Of a stretch of DNA of 64,000 nucleotides, positions 51,176 to 62,995 are shown piece after piece. Source of the DNA: Ligula intestinalis (lineage: Eukaryota; Platyhelminthes; Cestoda; Diphyllobothriidea; Diphyllobothriidae); the NCBI GenBank assembly GCA_036362985.1, contig JAYGXS010000004.1, forward strand, positions 46,301,139 to 46,365,138, written 5' to 3'. The notes under the pieces were generated by a model. That model had not been told where the DNA came from, searched no databases, and saw nothing but the letters and a program-made list of their open reading frames with translations. Both the position numbers and the translations under genes were made by a program. Within the stretch, counting starts at the first letter, position 1. Every line of letters starts with the position of its first letter.

Positions 51176-53004
51176 TTATTTGATCGACCATAAATAAGTG
51201 CTCAGCAAAAACCCAAATCTTTGCTGTGAAAACCAGAAAGTTGAACTTCGGATCGGTGGAACACTAAACGATATCGACTTCGAAAGCGCAATTTAAAAGG
51301 GTGGTACTGTTTTGGTAATAAAAACCTCTGATAAAGCCTAATCACGGGATACTGTCTTGTTTTTAAGTACCCAGCCAAGTGCGATAATGACATGCCGAAA
51401 CTCGAGGAAAAAAACAATAATTGCATTTCGCGAAGCTGTTGCATATTGTTTTTATTTTCACATGCAGACTGTGAGTCATTTTAGTTTCCAATGATGCAGC
51501 ATTGGCAGTAAAACAGGACTGACTTGCACTGTGTAATTGCTGATGTCAGTTTTTTCCGCTCAAATATTCTTTGTAACTCGTGAAGTGACCTTCATAAGGC
51601 TATTTACATATAATGAACACCGATTAGTGAAGAGGTTCAAGCGACATTACAGACATGCTTATAAGAGGTCAAGGCGCAGGGATAAAAGCCAACAACTGTT
51701 TTCCCACAGTCACTGAATTATTCAGAAAAGCTTTTTGGGCATAAATGGTAGACGGCTATCTTAAACTAAAGCAGGGCATTCTTTCCAGGCTAAATCCAGA
51801 AAGAGGAAACTTCAGCAAGATATTTGATGCATATTTAGCCTTCACAGATTCCAAATATTTTAGAACTCAGGCGCGCAATTGCAGAAATTGTGACTAGTCG
51901 TGTTGGCATGATCATAAGTTGTAGCTGCTCCGCAAATAGCACAAAACTTAGGTGAACGTGATGGTTGATCAGATGACAACCTCATTTTCCCTTTCGCAAT
52001 TCCAGTTTAAGAAGCGAATTTTAAATGTGCTCCACGGTAAGTTTGTCAGAAATAAGTCATTGTCAAAATCAATATACAATAAAGGCATATGCAAATAATT
52101 TGGGGAAAATATTCTGAGGAATACCAACAAGGTAAGAAATCGTCATAAGTGGAATGCTAACCGACAATCTAAGACCGAGTTCAAAGTCAAAGACGAATGC
52201 CACTTATGGCTACTATTAGTAATGTAAACCTAGGTACAACCGTAAATGTAGGCCCAATTGTCTGGGTTTTACTGATTCTTAGCTTTGGATCCCACTTATT
52301 TTGAACTCAACTAAACATTTAGAAAAAGTAGAGAATAAGGTTTGTACAAACAAATATAGCATGATTTGCCATACTGGCCGAGCAGGGACTAGCTAAGTGC
52401 CCAGAGCTTTATTTCATCGGGGTTTCCCATTTTCCGAAAAAAATTTTGGAGGTATCTTACGGTAGACAGTTCACGTTTGCAAATTTCAGTTCCTACATCT
52501 CCTACGAAATTATTGCACTATTTGGCAGGATTGCTTTTGGAATGCAGACTTACGTACTCTGTTAGAGAGTAGCTATTTATAGTTGGGCTGAAGTTCATCG
52601 GTATCAACGAAAAAACCACAAATTATTCATTAACTTCCAATTGGCTGTCAGCAGAATACATTCCTTGCATACGCACGTAGAAGTTCAATTCAGAGTCCAA
52701 AGCAGCACGCAAAAACCTCATCCGTCTGTTATGAAGGACAGTTGGTAAAAAAATGCTGAATGCGTTGGGCATATCAACACAAAGACAAAAATGTAAAAAA
52801 TAGGAATAATTGCTGAAATATCTAAATATTTGCGCGCGAAAATAAAAATGGAAAATGCAAACAATAGAAAAGTAAAAAACTCAAAAGGTCCAAATAATCA
52901 CTTTCTTTGACTATCTATCATCTCTATATACTCTACATATATACAACATATATAAGGCATTACCGGCAAGCATTAAGGGACTTGCGCGATTGCTATTTCT
53001 GCCT

Positions 53005-53065
53005 CATTAGGCAGTTACCCAACTCCAATGTTGCCACGAAAATTGCCGCCACACTCGAGCTCGCG
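53005..53065 (+). repeat. Dispersed repeat, copy 1
   Basis: Shares the pattern CAT-GG-CAG-GTTACC, CCAC-GAAATTGCCGC and CTCGA with 62001-62060. Probably a fragment of a transposable-element tail. Confidence 0.5.
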
Positions 53066-53164
53066 TCTCTCCGGCTTGTGGCAAACGCCCAAACCATTGA
53101 GGCATCAGGCCTAACATTTTACAAAGAATTGATCTGGAATTCAAATAAAGATAGCTTCTAGGCC

Positions 53165-53262
53165 ACAGTCGTCGACTATATCAACTCTACATCATTTCTA
53201 TATAATCTCCATGGCACCTCTATAAAGAGTTTATATAGAGTTTATATAGAGTCGACGATTTT
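53165..53262. repeat. AT-rich fold-back with GTCGAC ends
   Basis: TCGTCGACTATATCAACTC at the left end mirrors GAGTTTATATAGAGTCGACGA at the right end. The unit AGAGTTTATAT is repeated in tandem near 53228. This may be a tiny inverted-repeat element. Confidence 0.5.
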
Positions 53263-53742
53263 GTCCAGTTGACCACACTTGGGTCACTTTGACTATCACG
53301 CGCATATATTTAGTTATTTAAGTAAGCTGTAAAAGACCCCTAATTAAACTTACGCTCATGCACGTAATTCTGACAGCGTTTTGGAAGATTATTAATAGTA
53401 AACGTTTCTGCCACTCAAGCTGATGGAATCAGATCACAATATTGACACTAAATGTACGTATCGAAGATCCTTCTGGACGATTTACTCTAGCTTCAGCTAT
53501 AAATTTAAAGGGGAGTTAAAAATCTTAAAAGTCTGTCGTCCGTTGAACCTCGAAAAGGCCAAAGGTATTCCGCATATGACTGAATTTCTACTGATGTGTC
53601 ATGCGAAAAAAACTCTTTTAAGGACATTAATTTTGTGAAATTCAATAATTTTTATCCGACTATCGCGTGCGTTCACGTGATAAACACTGATGTTGAGGTA
53701 AATGTGCAAATACTTCAAACACACTTTGCATTTCTTTTATAG

Positions 53743-54194
53743 CCTCAGCTACCTTGAACCGGATGCACGAACACTGTAGAGCATTTCTGTTCATGGAGAA
53801 CTTCTGCTGTCAAGTCATCCTATTTCACCTGATTGGATCCAGCAGTGATGCATACGCGCGGATAGTGTTTCCTGTCTACTACATACGTTCCTCACTGCAT
53901 CCGCTCGCAACTGCCATCAAACTCTCCGCACCGTGGGTTGTGGGTTCATTTCAAGCCCTGACGCAAACTTTCTTCTTCAACTCCACGGGCACTGTATACT
54001 TTGAAAAAGGTTTAATTTGTCTCAGTAGGGACCCAAACTTTTCAATTTTACGAACAGCACTCGGGCTTGTCTTCCCTCTGTTTACGGGAATGATATTGCT
54101 TTTAATAACCGCCTGCAAGCTGAGAGCTGCTCTCGACGAACTTTTTTTGATAAGGTCACGCACCCCGGAACACGAAAGACAACCGATATCGGAG
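53743..54194 (+). CDS. Rhodopsin-type GPCR, second exon (TM3-TM5)
   Basis: Flanked by a classic acceptor (TTTCTTTTATAG) and donor (GAG followed by GTAAGT). With the one base left by exon 1, the first codon becomes Pro and the frame stays open. Numbered over both exons, C96 opens TM3 and D120 lies exactly 24 residues later, the normal spacing from C3.25 to D3.49. The motif reads D-A-Y-A-R-I-V-F-P, so the Arg of DRY is Ala. TM4 carries W149. The second loop has an N-glycosylation site (N164-S-T) and C177, which should bond to C96. TM5 contains P196. A charged third inner loop begins at LRAALDEL and runs to the exon end (phase 0). Family and ligand are unknown; flatworm-specific orphan receptors are a possibility. 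Confidence 0.8.
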
Positions 54195-54904
54195 GTAAGT
54201 CGTTCTGTCTCTGAGCGGTGATCGCTATTCAGAGTAGATTAATTATGCCGTTCACATGCCCCTGATGTATTATTAAATTCAGATTTGCAAACATGCGTTA
54301 CTTGGTGTATGCAAAAAGATTCATTTAGTATTTTTTAATTAAACTGATAAACAATCAGGTTTCGTTAACAAGAATGCTTTAAAAACTTATTTTTATAACG
54401 TCGGAAACCAAAACATTTGCTTCCCTCTGGTTTGACCTTTTTGGGAAAATAAATGTAATGAGTCAGTATAAAGTCTTCTCTGTTCTTCTGGCTCGTTCAG
54501 TTCCTCAAACTCTGAAAGCCAGAAATTCTCCCATCATGGAAGTATAGGACTTTCAGCATATAAGAAGCAAGCATTTGTCAGTGTTCTTAAGTATCCATGT
54601 TTAATTAGATGACATGAGCTTACCTTATCCGGAAGCTTGTAGATGTCAAAAAAGAAATGCATATTCCATTGTGGACAGTAGATGCAGGAGTCTTGCGATC
54701 ATTGCTTAAGAAAGCGTCTTGTCGCATTCAATTACTGTGTCGGATGCAAAAAATGCCTATTAGATTTAACTTAACTGGGCACATCAAAGTCAATATTGGT
54801 GGTGAAGTTGACAAATGACTTTGCCTTATCTTATCTGAAATAGTCAATGTTCAGATAGAGAAGTAGCAAACGTCTAGATCACGAGAACCGTAATTTTACT
54901 TGTC

Positions 54905-54942
54905 TGAGCTTTCGGGCTCTTTCTAGAGTCCATCGTCAGATA
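54905..54942 (-). ncRNA. Hammerhead-like motif, inverted tail
   Basis: Minus strand: CTGACGA (54939-54933), stem II GG-A-CTCT/AGAG-CC, GAA, AGCT as a loopless two-pair stem III, then cleavage base C. Stem II is the best paired of this family, but stem I (TAT against AGA) has lost a pair. Confidence 0.45.
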
Positions 54943-55226
54943 TACCTACCTACCTACCATACTTACTAGACCAGTCACGAGTTTAATTTCGCAGTTGCTA
55001 GGGTAATCACGCACGCCGAAAACAAAACAGGCCGCGAATTGCTTGAAGCCTGGCCACGGACGAGAACTCGGTCAACCGATTTATCGATCTGGCGCCGTCA
55101 TACATTATCCTGCACACGCATCTCCGGACTAATGGCACCGGTGGTTGATTGCCCCTCTCCCTTCCTGCAACGGACGATTGGCCCCTGTCTCCAAGAACTG
55201 ATGTTTGTCTTTCGTTAACACCTTTA

Positions 55227-55266
55227 TCTCTGACGATGGACTCCAGAATGAGCTCGAAAGCTTAGA
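55227..55266 (+). ncRNA. Hammerhead-like motif, 3' tail
   Basis: Stem I TCT pairs with AGA (55264-55266). The core CTGACGA is at 55230-55236; stem II contains CTC/GAG. GAA at 55256-55258 is followed by AGCT (loopless stem III) and cleavage base T at 55263. T opposite C replaces the usual G-C at the base of stem II. Confidence 0.45.
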
Positions 55267-57340
55267 CAAGTACAATTACGGTTCTAGTGATCGAAACGCC
55301 CTCTACACCTCTATATGTACACATAGCTGAGATTCGAACATTTGCCTCAATAGTCAACATCTTCATCAAACTTAGCTTCTACTGAGTACGCTAAGGCTCT
55401 ATTTATCTTTCTTTTATGAGAAAAGCTATCAGAATAACTGCGTGCTTCGATATTAGTCAGTTCTTTCTTTACAAAAGTATGTGTTTGTAATATTATAATA
55501 GACATTGCGGGCTTTTAGGTGGATGTAGCATCGGATTTCAATTTTCTGACTAGTCGAAAATGTTTAAACTCAGCTGTTATACCCTGTGAATATTAAGGAA
55601 TTCATTTACAGTAAACGTACGTTTTAGATTACTCATATTTTAGCCTGGACCTTAATCGAAGTCAGATTGAGAATCAAGTACTTGACGTCAAGAACGTATT
55701 TTACAGACTTAATTGACAAACGCATCGTAGGCTAGTATTAGCGCCATGTTAATTCCGTAGTTGTGGCAATCGCTTTTATGATTTGCAAACTGCAGTCTTC
55801 GCTACATCCAATGCCCTTCTGTCCGACAAAACGACATGGCTGGGAATCCATTTATAAGTTGACACTTCGAAGTGATTGTGTTATGTGCACTGCCAACGCG
55901 AGAACTGCGCACAAAACGTTGGCCAACGACGTAGGCATGTCGGCAGAGCCGCGAACGCAACTACAAAGCATTCATAAGCTAGTGGAAAAATATAAACTTC
56001 ACGCAGAACCCCTTGGCAAGAAGCTGAATAGTCTGACTGCTGCTTTGTGCGCAGTCTACTTTGATTTTGGAAAGCCGCATATCTGTCGCAAACGACAGCC
56101 TATTACTGCGTTCCTTTCCATCTGGTTATAACGCGCAACGGTGAATAACTAGCCTCGTTTATAGAATACTTACACGACGTATTTTACTGGCACAGAGAAT
56201 TGAGCGAGCCTGAAACGTGTTCGTTAACGCAGTGGTCCATTCGCCGTTGGATTTGCATTTAGGCATTTCAGTCTGTACGTGCCCGTGGAAGAAAAATGTC
56301 GTATTCCCTTATGTCAATATAAACTTTTTGCAGTGAATGTGGAGTACGTTGGTTACGTCTGGAGGAGTACTCAATAAAAGGCTGGTAGGATGATATTCGA
56401 GTGAACATTATATTGTTTTAAAAGTTAACATAATTAAAAGCCTCCCAGCACCTAAGTATCCACTCCCTTTACATATGACAGCTGATGAGGATATAATTAT
56501 ACATCATTCCGTCCAAGAAAGATCACCTTTTGATAATTTTTACACAGATAAGGGTGCTGAAAATCAATTTGAAAAATAATTCTACACTGCTAGTTCTTTT
56601 TAAACAAAAGTCATTCACACAGACAGTCGAAAAGCAATACATTCAAAAACTCGCCTATCTGACAAACTATGAGGTAGTGTTGTAAGTTACCAACCCTCTC
56701 TAATGGAAAACGCATTTCCGAAAATTTAAGATCTTGCCAAAATAGGAGAAGACGCTAATTTCGTGCCCATTCATACGGCGGTACCAGGAACTATGCCATA
56801 CTTTTTAGCTGATCAAGCAAAGTATACACACTGTGATTAACCTTTCGCATAAGCAGGCTCCCCTGAGCCAACATATTCAATTTTGAAAGCTGAGGTTCAG
56901 CTGTTTTGTTTAAATATAGGCCGCGAGACTATATTATGCAGTCGTATCTATCCACCCTATTTCAGTTGTAAGCAATTTTAAGGAACGTAATCCACGGTCC
57001 TTGGCGCGCATATTCAAGCCACAAGAGTTTCCTATGTGCAAACGTTAGTACAATAACTGCAGGCGCCTCCTTTTTCCCTCTCCTGCGTTCAGTGCCTGTT
57101 ACAAATTGTATTTTGCGCAAATGGAAAGGATGTAGAGAAAATGCGCTTCCTCTTGAGATGTTATAGTACATTCTGAAATGTCTTTTCAATTAGGAAATAT
57201 TACTAAGGTCAGGTTTTAACGATAATTATCTAGAGGCATAATCCCCAGGTAATTCAACCGTGCTAGGATGTCGCCTCCCTGAACGACCCATGTCTGCTAT
57301 TGTTTTCTGCTGATATATCTGATAAAAATTCCGCGATGGA

Positions 57341-57402
57341 TGTCAAAACTTCAGTCAAATAAAATTCTTGTACCACTGATCGCACAATCTTCTTCTGCAC
57401 CT
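57341..57402 (+). repeat. PLE tail fragment
   Basis: The stretch with AAATAAAATTCTTGTACCA followed by CTGATCGCACAATCTTC matches the tail at 1081-1118 (AAATAAAACTCTTGTTCCAG, then TGATCGCATCTTC). Confidence 0.65.
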
Positions 57403-57420
57403 GGAATATCAACTAGAAAG

Positions 57421-57738
57421 CACATAAGGAAATCTAGGGAACCCACTGATGAGCCGAAATCCCTGCAGCTGTATCATGCAGCAATGGAATACTACCAAAG
57501 AGTTTGTCGAAGCTTTAAGCTTGTACCCGTGTGGCCAGTATGGAAAATCACAACATCAAGTTATACGGCTGTTTGCCTGTTGGCAGCTTTTGTATATTAT
57601 GTGGTTATCTCACAGCGACTGTTGGACTTTGGCCCAAATATTTACATCAAATTTCGCTCTGTGTGTATAGACTTTGTAGATACGGGTCCACAAAGACTTA
57701 AACAATTCATAACTGAAGTGATTAAAAACCTGAAATGA
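57421..57738 (+). CDS. Possible terminal exon with one membrane segment
   Basis: An open frame after a possible acceptor (CTAGAAAG) runs to a stop at 57736-57738. It is charged at first, has one strong hydrophobic segment (ITTSSYTAVCLLAAFVYYVV) and then a polar C-terminus. The phase would suit a continuation of the GPCR from 54194, giving an inner loop and TM6, but there is no TM7. It may belong to another gene or be non-coding. I do not recognise the family. Confidence 0.25.
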   Translation, partial: HIRKSREPTDEPKSLQLYHAAMEYYQRVCRSFKLVPVWPVWKITTSSYTAVCLLAAFVYYVVISQRLLDFGPNIYIKFRSVCIDFVDTGPQRLKQFITEVIKNLK

Positions 57739-60700
57739 ATGAACCTCCTTGCAGCCAACGAAAAAAACGCTATACTATGAATATATCTACGTGCGTTTAA
57801 TCAAATTTTTCCGTTTACTTGTGAATAAGATTTTATGAGTTAGCACATCTACGGAAATGTAAGTCTGTCTGTCTGTTCAACAATATTTGTAATCCGCCAA
57901 ACTCGAAATCAAGCGAGCCAACGAATACATATGAATCACCAATAAGGCTTCACTTTACTTTTGGAAGTAAAGCATAGGGAATCAGAGCACGATGAATAAC
58001 CAAATACGAAACATGAAGAGCATGACAGAAGGCATTTGAGTGATGATGTAACTTATAATCTTGTCTGTCTTGGAGGAAGTGGTGCCAACTATAGATTAAC
58101 AGTTCATGACTTTAAGATGCGTAACCGATCATTATACAGTTCTGCAAAAAGTATTAAACACCGAAAAGGATAAGTTTACATGTCAGTGCTTGTTACTCAT
58201 ATGTCGCCCACAAAAAATTTCCTATTTTCGAAAGATCCGCTACTATTTTTTCAGTTAAAATTTGCCCTCGGAGAATAAAAAAGCGCAATTCTCTGCCTCG
58301 GCAGACAATGAGTCTCGTTTACTTAACCCTGTTACCATACCAACTATTTATAAGGTACCAAGAGGTATTACGGTGGTTTCTGCTTTTCTTATATTTTTTG
58401 TTTTTAAATACCATCTAAGTTCTTTCTGGGGCCCAGTTGTTTAGTTAAATTAATTGACGCTGAGTTTATAGCTTTGAGTAACGCACGCACCTAACCGACA
58501 ATAACATCGATTTTAACTTTTGAAAATGCTTTTCTCACGTACGTTGTGATTGCATCAATTTAGTTGCCAAACATGAACATTATCAATGGGAAATAATCGT
58601 CAATTTAAAATCTTACATAGCCGTGACGGTTTCAAGTAAAGTATTATTGTGTCAATGACTTTGGCTTGAATATAAAAGTGACTACTTACATAAGCCTAGA
58701 CAGTTTAGGATACTCAATATCCAAATTTTATATGCTTTTTAAGTTTAAAATAGTTCGAAAAAATTTGAACGCCAGGGGTTCCTATTAAACTTGACTTAAA
58801 TAGACGAAAAAACATGCTTAGTTAAGTGTCGAAATTTATGGTTGTCGTATATGTGTCAGCCGACCAGCTAATGCATGATCTGATATAACCAAGAACTAGT
58901 GGTAAAATTCATAATTTCTATTCTAACTAGTTATTCCCTTGTATTTAAGTGCAAGCGCAACTTAAACATCTAAACCAATATTTTCTTTACAACTTTCCTG
59001 AACATGCGTTGTTAGTGCGGACGAAGCTTTTATAGTTTTATGTTTAGTTTCAGGAAAAGGCGAATATTTTTAAAACGATCCTTATGATTTCATGTATGGA
59101 GCATTTACGAAGCATTTGCATGCTAAAATAAGTCATATGACTCTCAGAGACAAAGATTCTATACAACGTTATACTTTGCCTCGGTGTACTGACATGCAAA
59201 TTGTCGTACTGTTTGGATAAATGTTCAATAGGGACTTTCTTCAAAACAAACAGTCTGCGCGTATAGCAAACGCCAAATTCGTTATTTTATCGGTTTTGTT
59301 GCATAAAACTTTTCGTTAGACCTTAAAAATATGCAATTTTGAAATGCATCTATTAACTTATATATGCCGTGTAAGGTGGTCTCCTTTTTTACTGATTTCG
59401 CCAGAAATATTTATGCATTTGCGTTGCAAATGAAACAATATTCCTCAGATGTATCAATCACAGGCTTTTTTGCAAATGCCTCGTAGCATTTGTTTGAATT
59501 TACGACAACGAGAGAATGATCTGTCATGTAAAATCTGTGTAAGTTGTATGCACATAAGTAAGAGTGCTTTGGTCGAATTCTAGGTGTGCGCTTGAACCAA
59601 AAGCAGCAAATTCAAGCTAAAGTTGACCGTATGTAGAACACTGTAGCCTCGATAAAGCACAATTTTATGCAAAAAGATGCACTGGGTCTTTGAATTCGAT
59701 GTATTGTGAAACGTGAACGGCAACCATCTGCGCATATTATAAAAATCAAATAAGAACTGGTAAGTTCACGTGGATGTTGAGGCATTTAAAACCATATTGG
59801 CAATCAAGAAATCAGTAGCTGAATATTCTGTTGCATTGATCCATTGACAGACGAAAGCTAAACGCAAGATATTTGTTTGCTTTCAAATTCCATTGAAGAA
59901 TATAGTTGATGTATGATATTATTGGCTTTGGTTCCATCACAGTGGATGCTTAGCAGAAAGCATTAACTGACGACAGCTTTCATAAACTTAAAGAAAATTA
60001 GATTAACGTTTTATCGGCTTCCTGCCAACTGATTATTTTCATGTAAGGTACTTTAAGTTTGGCAAAGTAAATGCAATTTGCCCTCTGGGACCTTGAAACG
60101 CTTCCCTTTGAATAAATTAGAACACACTGTAATTAGTTTTGCTTTCTATCTGATGTGGAAAGGAAATTCCTTTTCTCATGACCGTTATCATTTCGTACAT
60201 CGAAAATATGTCTCTACTGGGTGTTTATAAGATCTGGTATTAAGAAAACTACCGCAAAGAAATGCTTATTAGGTAGAAAAAATCTCATCGACACAGTCTC
60301 AACGTTTGTGCTAGAAAAAAATCATCACCAATCTCCACTAACTCTCTTTCCTCTTCAAATCTGCCTGATTGCAGAAGTCGGCATCCGAGTTGCCGATTCT
60401 TTTTAAAGATGCATAGGTCCCTACCAATTTAATAATTTATAAGTGCAATTCGTCTTAAGAACGCATTTTTAAACTGATTTCCGGTGCTAGAGGAATCACG
60501 TTTCTTAGGAATTACTTTGAAATTTTTATCCACGGCTTAAGTTTAAAGAGGAGCATCAATCGGTTTGAGATGTCGCGAATATCAGTTTGCGTCTATGATA
60601 ATATAAAAGAAAAAACTATACCTTTTTTCCTGTAAGAAAACCACATTTAAGAATCAGAGAAAAATTACAGGATGAGTCAAAAAGATGGACATGCAGCAAT

Positions 60701-61772
60701 CTCAAAACATATTTTAACCTTATTTACTCATTTGTAATGCAAATAAACACTTGATGATAAAACAAATTTACTTTCCCAGTTGAAATATGCGTTAATGTTT
60801 TTTCATCGTTTTTGTACCTTTCGCACAGACAAGGAAACAGTAAGGAGAACCAATCACAACGCATTTTCAATTGATAATTTTGCTGTGTTCTACCACAAAA
60901 GTGGTGCATAGGACGGTCGCGCGGTGCAGCCTAACCTCATAAAATAGTTGACACGATTAATCAAGTGACGCCGAAAAAAACTGTTACAGAATGCTTTTGT
61001 CAGTTTTGTACACCATGCCTGATTTTAGCAAGTGTCAAGGCCGCAATATATTTCTCCGATTCTTGTTTCCAATAATTTGTAGTACTAGTGGTCACACTTG
61101 CAAATAATATTGCAATATACTGATGTAATATGGGAAAAACGGCAACTGAATGGCAGAAAACCTTTGTTCGGAGGCACAGTTGAGTTTTTGTGGCGTGCAA
61201 GATTCTTCATTGACTATAGTGTGTCCGGTAATGCTCCCTGTATGTAAAAATCGCCGATATTCCGTCGGCACTCAGGCCTGTGGGACGACAATTTCTCGCT
61301 GTTTACGCTTCTTATACTTCCTCAACTGTCACGCAGTATGTTTTAATGTCGCCACGCATGGCCATTTGTTCAACGTCGGCCTCTGCTAAACCAAACACGT
61401 TCTGAAACTACGGCCATTTTTATGGCATAAAATCGTAGGAAAAAAACCTTGGCTTTAATTTACGTTTTTAGGCACATTACAATTAGTGAATCCGATTAAG
61501 CTTTGTGGAATGTAGTAGTGGGCTTCGAAGATTCACAAATTTACTACTATAAATACTTTAAAATTGCATTATCATCTTTCACAGTCTTCTATTCTACCGT
61601 TACAAAATATCTGAAAATATATGCAGATGAATTCGTGGATTTCAAATCACATGAAAATGGGCGGATACGATGCACTCATAATTAGCCTTTACGTTTAGTT
61701 GAACATTATTTGTCTATTGGATAAACTGCAATCAGAATTAACCTAATTTCGTACTCAGTAGCGATAGGTACC

Positions 61773-61895
61773 AAAGAAACCAGTTCAGGAGTCTTGCGAA
61801 ATTGTATGGTTCGTACATGGGTGTACTCCGATCTCGCCCAGGGTTCACCAACCCTGGCTTTTTTCGACTGGTGAACTTGTGGACAATTCCACTAT
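61773..61895 (+). ncRNA. Candidate spliced-leader (SL) RNA gene
   Basis: A 36-nt leader-like exon ends TTGTATG at 61808, directly followed by a GT donor (61809). Downstream lie a perfect 8-bp hairpin CCAGGGTT-CACC-AACCCTGG (61838-61857), then CTTTTTTCG (61858-61866), which suits an Sm-binding site, then a terminal hairpin GTGGA-CAAT-TCCAC (61879-61892). Known flatworm leaders are about 36-50 nt, end in ATG and sit on small RNAs with an Sm site between hairpins. TGTATG and CGTACA can also pair across the splice site. SL RNAs donate their exon to mRNA 5' ends by trans-splicing. The donor GTTCGT is weak, so it may be a variant or pseudogene copy. Exact ends are assumed. Confidence 0.4.
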
Positions 61896-62000
61896 TTCGC
61901 TTAACGAAACAATTATGTTACTCGCCAACTTTAAGTAACCAATGTATTGCTGGCAATCGTTAGAACTCTGAGATACGCGTATTTCTGGGTCATTACCCTT

Positions 62001-62060
62001 CATCGGTCAGAGTTACCTGACTCAAGTATAGCCACAGAAATTGCCGCTACGCTCGAATTT
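62001..62060 (+). repeat. Dispersed repeat, copy 2
   Basis: Related to 53005-53065: GTTACC, then CCACAGAAATTGCCGC, then CTCGAA. Confidence 0.5.
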
Positions 62061-62748
62061 TGAACCCAGTATTTTCCGCTGAATGCTCCAGGAAAGCATT
62101 CAATGACAATCAGGGAAAAATACGTTTGACTCAGTTGATAGTTCAAATCTGGCTGAGGTCGTAGGGTTTTTCATAGCTAGGTAAAATGAATTATTATTGT
62201 CTGCCCTTAACCCCTTATTACTTGATAATATTACCATCGGCATTTTTGCATGCGAAAGTTTTTCTACAAAATTTCGCAAAAAATGCAATCTAATGTTGGG
62301 CCGGTTTTGGAAAAAATACTCAGAACCAGGTGATTGCCTATTTGAGTCTAAGTCTAACACCTGTAGAGGCATTTCAGTGCAAACTTTGTAGTTAAAAAGT
62401 CTATTCAGCTTAAAGCTTTTGCGTTTTTGGATTATCCGACTGCTCTTAAGATTTGCTGTATTCTATGCTAAGTCAGTTGAAGCAAATGTTATTATTGATC
62501 ATAAGGTTTCGGAACTTTTTCCATAACTTTGTGCTACTTTGCTTAAAAGCTATAAATATTTACCTGTAATGTGGCACTTTTCAAAAAGGCCGGGATAAAA
62601 CGTTTTTAAATGTATCTCAAAAAAGGCATAACTCAATTGTTTATTTGCCTATCCGCAAGCACTAAATGGAATGGGAACACTCCCGAAATACAGGTAAAAG
62701 CGCGCTCAGTTACATGATTGATAAATATTTATTTATCTTTCTCCTAAG

Positions 62749-62995
62749 GCTTACCGTTAGTTACAAATTTTTGATAGCTGTTATCTTACTCAGTACCCTA
62801 TTTTACCTTAGCGCCAACCCTAGAGTGCCTAGAATTTTTCTTAGTCACCTATACTGTGGGCAGTTCCTTATTTCCTTTTCTATGGGTGGACTCATAGCAG
62901 CCTTCCGTATCAATGGTCATAATAAAATGCGCAAGACAAAACTATGTACTTTATCCTTCAAACTGAAGGATTATATACAGGGATCAAATGGTTAG
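62749..62995 (+). CDS. Possible last GPCR exon (TM6-TM7 and C-terminus)
   Basis: A strong acceptor-like tract (TTTATTTATCTTTCTCCTAAG) precedes an open frame. It has two hydrophobic segments, YKFLIAVILLSTLFYLSANP and CGQFLISFSMGGLIAAFR, then a basic tail and a stop. Their spacing and the following FR-basic stretch resemble TM6, TM7 and helix 8. The NPxxY motif would read GGLIA. The exon starts in phase 2, whereas 53743-54194 ends in phase 0, so a bridging exon is needed. It could instead belong to another membrane protein. Confidence 0.3.

Larger units (their letters stand above)
49272..53742 (+). other. GPCR intron 1 (4,471 bp)
   Basis: Begins GTAAGT and ends TTTCTTTTATAG, phase 1. It contains a degenerate PLE fold-back (51010-51175), a dispersed repeat (53005-53065) and an AT-rich fold-back (53165-53262). 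No other gene was recognised inside. Confidence 0.65.
54870..55298 (+). mobile_element. PLE endonuclease fragment between inverted hammerhead tails
   Basis: Left arm 54870-54945 is the inverted copy of right arm 55225-55298. Between them, on the plus strand, KTGRELLEAWPRTR (about 55025-55065) is the C-terminal part of a GIY-YIG endonuclease. The layout is the same as at 246-1122, in the opposite orientation. Confidence 0.7.
54195..62748 (+). other. Probable GPCR intron(s) with repeat debris
   Basis: Begins GTAAGT. It contains a PLE fragment (54870-55298), another PLE tail (57341-57402), a possible coding exon (57421-57738) and a candidate spliced-leader RNA (61773-61895). If the exon at 62749 belongs to the receptor, at least one small exon must lie here to bridge phase 0 to phase 2. 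I could not identify it. Confidence 0.4.

Noticed and set aside
55325..55345. GTTCGAATC on the minus strand as a tRNA or SINE B box
   Set aside because: No A box at the right distance and no cloverleaf.
57446..57475. CTGATGA-GCC-GAAATCC as a hammerhead core
   Set aside because: Stem II is too short to pair and stems I and III do not form.
61838..61864. Hairpin plus T run read as a bacterial-type terminator
   Set aside because: The window is eukaryotic; an Sm site and stem of a small RNA explain it better.
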